Shown in pieces: positions 5,903 through 7,145 of a stretch of 7,145 nucleotides of DNA. The position numbers were made by a program, and so were the translations under genes. This DNA is from Candidatus Saccharibacteria bacterium UBA4387 (GTDB lineage Bacteria > Patescibacteriota > Saccharimonadia > Saccharimonadales > Saccharimonadaceae). The stretch spans positions 445-7,589 of the forward strand of contig DGRN01000003.1 in the NCBI GenBank assembly GCA_002391075.1. The letters run 5' to 3'. The first letter of the stretch is position 1; every line of letters begins with the position of its first letter. The notes below the pieces were generated by a model. The model saw only the letters and a program-made list of their open reading frames with translations, made no database searches and had not been told where the DNA came from.

Positions 5903-6255
5903 GAATTTTCGTAATAGATGATGATAGGATGTGGGAAGATTATTATCGGCGGGTTTTGCGCGGCTATGATTTGGATTTTTTTCATGACGGAGTGGCGGCG
6001 ATGGCGGAAATGGACGATGTGCGGCCGGATTTGGTGGTGTTGGACTTGTTGCTGGTGGGGCCGACGGGCTTTGCGATTTTAAATGAGATGCGAAGTTATC
6101 CGGAGCTGGCGAGTGTGCCGGTGGTGATAGTTTCGAGCGTGGAGCTGCGCGACGAGTTGGCGGACGATTATGGCGTTGCGGCGGTGCTGGACAAGAGTAA
6201 AATGACGCCACGAGAACTGCGGGCGTGCGTGGAGGAGTGTTGTTGTGCAGCGTGA
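5899..6255 (+). CDS. Receiver-only response regulator
   Basis: This 118-residue protein consists of one CheY-like receiver domain. Acidic pocket residues are D7-D9 in VIDDD, and the phospho-acceptor is D49 in LVVLDLLLVGPTGF. The switch serine is S79 or S80 in VVIVSS, and the conserved lysine is K99 in LDKSK. There is no DNA-binding or enzymatic output domain, so it probably acts by protein contact or in a phosphorelay rather than as a transcription factor. It is coupled to the kinase by an ATGA overlap, making them a cognate pair. The last residues, ECCCAA, are unusually Cys-rich. They are encoded across the recO ribosome site and start, so the tail may simply reflect constraint from that overlap. 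Confidence 0.9.
   Translation: MRIFVIDDDRMWEDYYRRVLRGYDLDFFHDGVAAMAEMDDVRPDLVVLDLLLVGPTGFAILNEMRSYPELASVPVVIVSSVELRDELADDYGVAAVLDKSKMTPRELRACVEECCCAA
6231..6237 (+). promoter_or_regulatory. Shine-Dalgarno for recO inside the response regulator gene
   Basis: GGAGGAG, a near-perfect ribosome site, lies 7 nt before GTG 6245. It fixes that GTG as the recO start even though it overlaps the receiver gene by 11 bp. Confidence 0.8.
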
Positions 6256-6949
6256 TTTGCGAACGAAGGCGATAGTGCTGCGCAGAACGGATTATGCGGA
6301 GGCGGATAGAATTTTGCAGCTGCTGACGCCGGAGGGGAAAAAGAGCGTGATTGCGCGCGGCGTGAGGAAGGAGAAGTCGCGCCTGGCGGGTGGCATTGAG
6401 TTGTTCTCGGTGTCGGATGTGGTGATTCATGCAGGGCGGGGTGATTTGGGGGTTTTGACGAGCGCGCGACTAATCGAGCATTATGATGCTCTGGTGCGCG
6501 ATTTGGATTTGATTGAGCAGGGCGGGGCGTTGATGCGAGCAGTGAATGCACGAGCGGAGCATGTGGATTCGGAGGAGTTTTTTGATATTTCGCGGCAAGT
6601 TTTTCGCGCGATGCAGAAACATGTTGATGACGATGCTAACTCGCGCTGGAAAGACATTTTGCGCGCATGGTGGGGCATAAATGTGGTGCGCGCCGGTGGG
6701 GAAGATGTGAATCTGAAGTTTGATACGGACGGCGAAAAGTTAGATGCGGCGAGGCGGTATTTTTGGGACGAAGAGCAGGCGGCGCTGGCGAAGGCGGCGA
6801 CAGGGCGAATCGGGGCGGATCATATCAAGATGATGCGCGTGATGTATACGATGCCGGCCGAAACGGCGCTGAATATTCGCGGTGCGACGGGGCTGATTGA
6901 TGAGGTCGCGTACGTGGCGAAATGCGTTGAGAAGTTGCGTGCGATGTAA
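6245..6949 (+). CDS. recO: DNA repair / recombination mediator RecO
   Basis: This 234-residue protein is close to the usual RecO length (E. coli 242). The N-terminus, KAIVLRRTDYAEADRILQLL followed by TPEGKKSVIARGVRKEKSR, matches the RecO OB-fold pattern (aiVLr..dy.E.drll..lT.e.Gk....a.G.r..kS). The rest is the helical C-terminal domain. RecO binds single-stranded DNA and SSB and, with RecR, helps load RecA at gaps and anneals complementary strands. The four-cysteine zinc motif of some RecO proteins is absent; only one Cys occurs near the C-terminus. Translation starts at GTG with a strong ribosome site, and the 11-bp overlap with the receiver gene implies coupling. Co-transcription with a two-component pair is not the usual setting for recO, which often neighbours era or other housekeeping genes. 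A strong terminator begins directly after the stop. Confidence 0.9.
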   Translation: MQRDLRTKAIVLRRTDYAEADRILQLLTPEGKKSVIARGVRKEKSRLAGGIELFSVSDVVIHAGRGDLGVLTSARLIEHYDALVRDLDLIEQGGALMRAVNARAEHVDSEEFFDISRQVFRAMQKHVDDDANSRWKDILRAWWGINVVRAGGEDVNLKFDTDGEKLDAARRYFWDEEQAALAKAATGRIGADHIKMMRVMYTMPAETALNIRGATGLIDEVAYVAKCVEKLRAM

Positions 6950-6983
6950 AAAAATAGCCGCTCGTTGCGGAGTGGCTATTTTT
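6950..6983. terminator. Bidirectional terminator between recO and the convergent gene
   Basis: A 14-bp stem (6950-6963 with 6970-6983, one G/U pair) closes a GTTGCG loop. An A run on one side and a T run on the other give a U tract on both strands, so it can serve recO and the minus-strand gene that ends at 6999. Confidence 0.9.
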
Positions 6984-6998
6984 GTGTATTGGGCCGGT

Positions 6999-7145
6999 TT
7001 AGCGGCGGCGGAGGCTCTTGCCGGCGAAGAGTCCTGCCATGATGGCGGTCGTGCTTCCGAGCAGAGCGGCGGTTACGAATCCGGCATCGAAGGTGCTTGG
7101 GTTGTCGATATTGTCCTCGATTGGCGCCTCTTCTTCTTCTTCTTC
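6999..7145 (-). CDS. C-terminal end of a cell-surface or membrane-anchored protein, 5' part outside window
   Basis: Read leftward, the last 48 codons of a gene are visible before TAA (7001-6999). They encode six Glu residues, an acidic linker (APIEDNIDN), the motif NPSTFDAG, about 20 hydrophobic or small residues (from FVTAALLG to LFAG) and a KSLRRR tail. The order motif, hydrophobic helix, positive tail is that of C-terminal cell-wall or membrane sorting signals, and NPSTF resembles the NPxT(N/G) form recognised by class B sortases. A plain C-terminal membrane anchor or the last helix of a larger membrane protein is also possible. Codon third positions are C-rich, as in the other minus-strand gene and unlike the plus-strand genes, which supports real coding. 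The function of the missing part cannot be judged. Confidence 0.7.
   Translation of the reverse strand, partial: EEEEEEAPIEDNIDNPSTFDAGFVTAALLGSTTAIMAGLFAGKSLRRR
7131..7145. repeat. TTC/GAA trinucleotide repeat at the window edge
   Basis: Five uninterrupted TTC units (GAA on the coding minus strand) encode part of a poly-Glu run in the convergent gene and may continue beyond the edge. Changes by whole units would alter Glu number without shifting the frame. Confidence 0.8.

Noticed and set aside
5744..6551. Long minus-strand open frames across the kinase, receiver and recO
   Set aside because: They are shadows of overlapping plus-strand genes with recognised domains. The products are Pro/Arg/Ser/His-rich with no recognisable family.
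7131..7145. Phase-variable repeat
   Set aside because: The unit length is three, so slippage keeps the frame; it can change Glu count but not switch the gene off.
1..7145. UGA-recoded genome (Gracilibacteria/Absconditabacteria)
   Set aside because: TGA ends the LPG-synthase-type, kinase and receiver genes exactly at overlapping starts, and no in-frame TGA is needed inside any recognised gene.
1..7145. CRISPR array, transposase, integrase, tRNA or rRNA
   Set aside because: No regularly spaced repeats, recombinase motifs or tRNA/rRNA-like sequences were seen; the only dispersed repeats are the two xseA palindromes.

Overview
The window looks like chromosomal DNA from a small-genome bacterium of the Patescibacteria/CPR, most likely a Saccharibacteria (TM7) lineage. 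That placement is inferred from gene style: short, tightly packed genes, a short XseA/XseB pair, a stand-alone LPG-synthase-type membrane protein, and lineage-specific single-pass membrane proteins with Met/Asn/Pro-rich N-termini. TGA serves as a real stop in at least three genes (positions 2067, 5900, 6253). This argues against the UGA=Gly code of Gracilibacteria/Absconditabacteria. No mobile element, CRISPR array, tRNA or rRNA was seen.

Layout. Positions 1-742 (minus strand) hold the N-terminal 247 codons of a Trm11-like RNA methyltransferase that runs off the left edge. A short divergent promoter region (743-851) separates it from a plus-strand run: an LPG_synthase_TM/UPF0104-type membrane protein (852-2069), exonuclease VII large subunit xseA (2066-3160, ATGA overlap) and small subunit xseB (3165-3359). 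A second unit (3405-5125) encodes two tandem paralogous single-pass membrane proteins of unknown function and ends in a clear hairpin terminator. A third unit (5186-6949) has overlapping genes for a soluble histidine kinase, a receiver-only response regulator and the recombination mediator RecO. A strong bidirectional terminator (6950-6983) separates recO from a convergent minus-strand gene. Only that gene's C-terminus is visible: poly-Glu, an NPSTFD motif, a membrane helix and an Arg tail.

How it works together. Two of the three plus-strand units carry a DNA repair or recombination function (exonuclease VII; RecO) next to membrane or signalling genes. Any functional link is inference. Genes inside operons use Shine-Dalgarno sequences or stop/start overlaps. 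Three genes that begin transcription units (the methyltransferase, the first paralog and the kinase) instead have a -10 box only 6-10 nt before ATG and no usable Shine-Dalgarno, which suggests leaderless or near-leaderless mRNAs. Two of these promoters share TTGCGG-17-TAAAAT, with the -35 box inside or beside the preceding terminator hairpin.

The most unusual features are two near-identical perfect palindromes 126 bp apart inside xseA, an EF-hand-like loop in the LPG-synthase-type protein, the paralogous membrane pair, and the kinase/receiver/recO operon. The plus strand is G-rich even across minus-strand genes, as expected of a leading replication strand.
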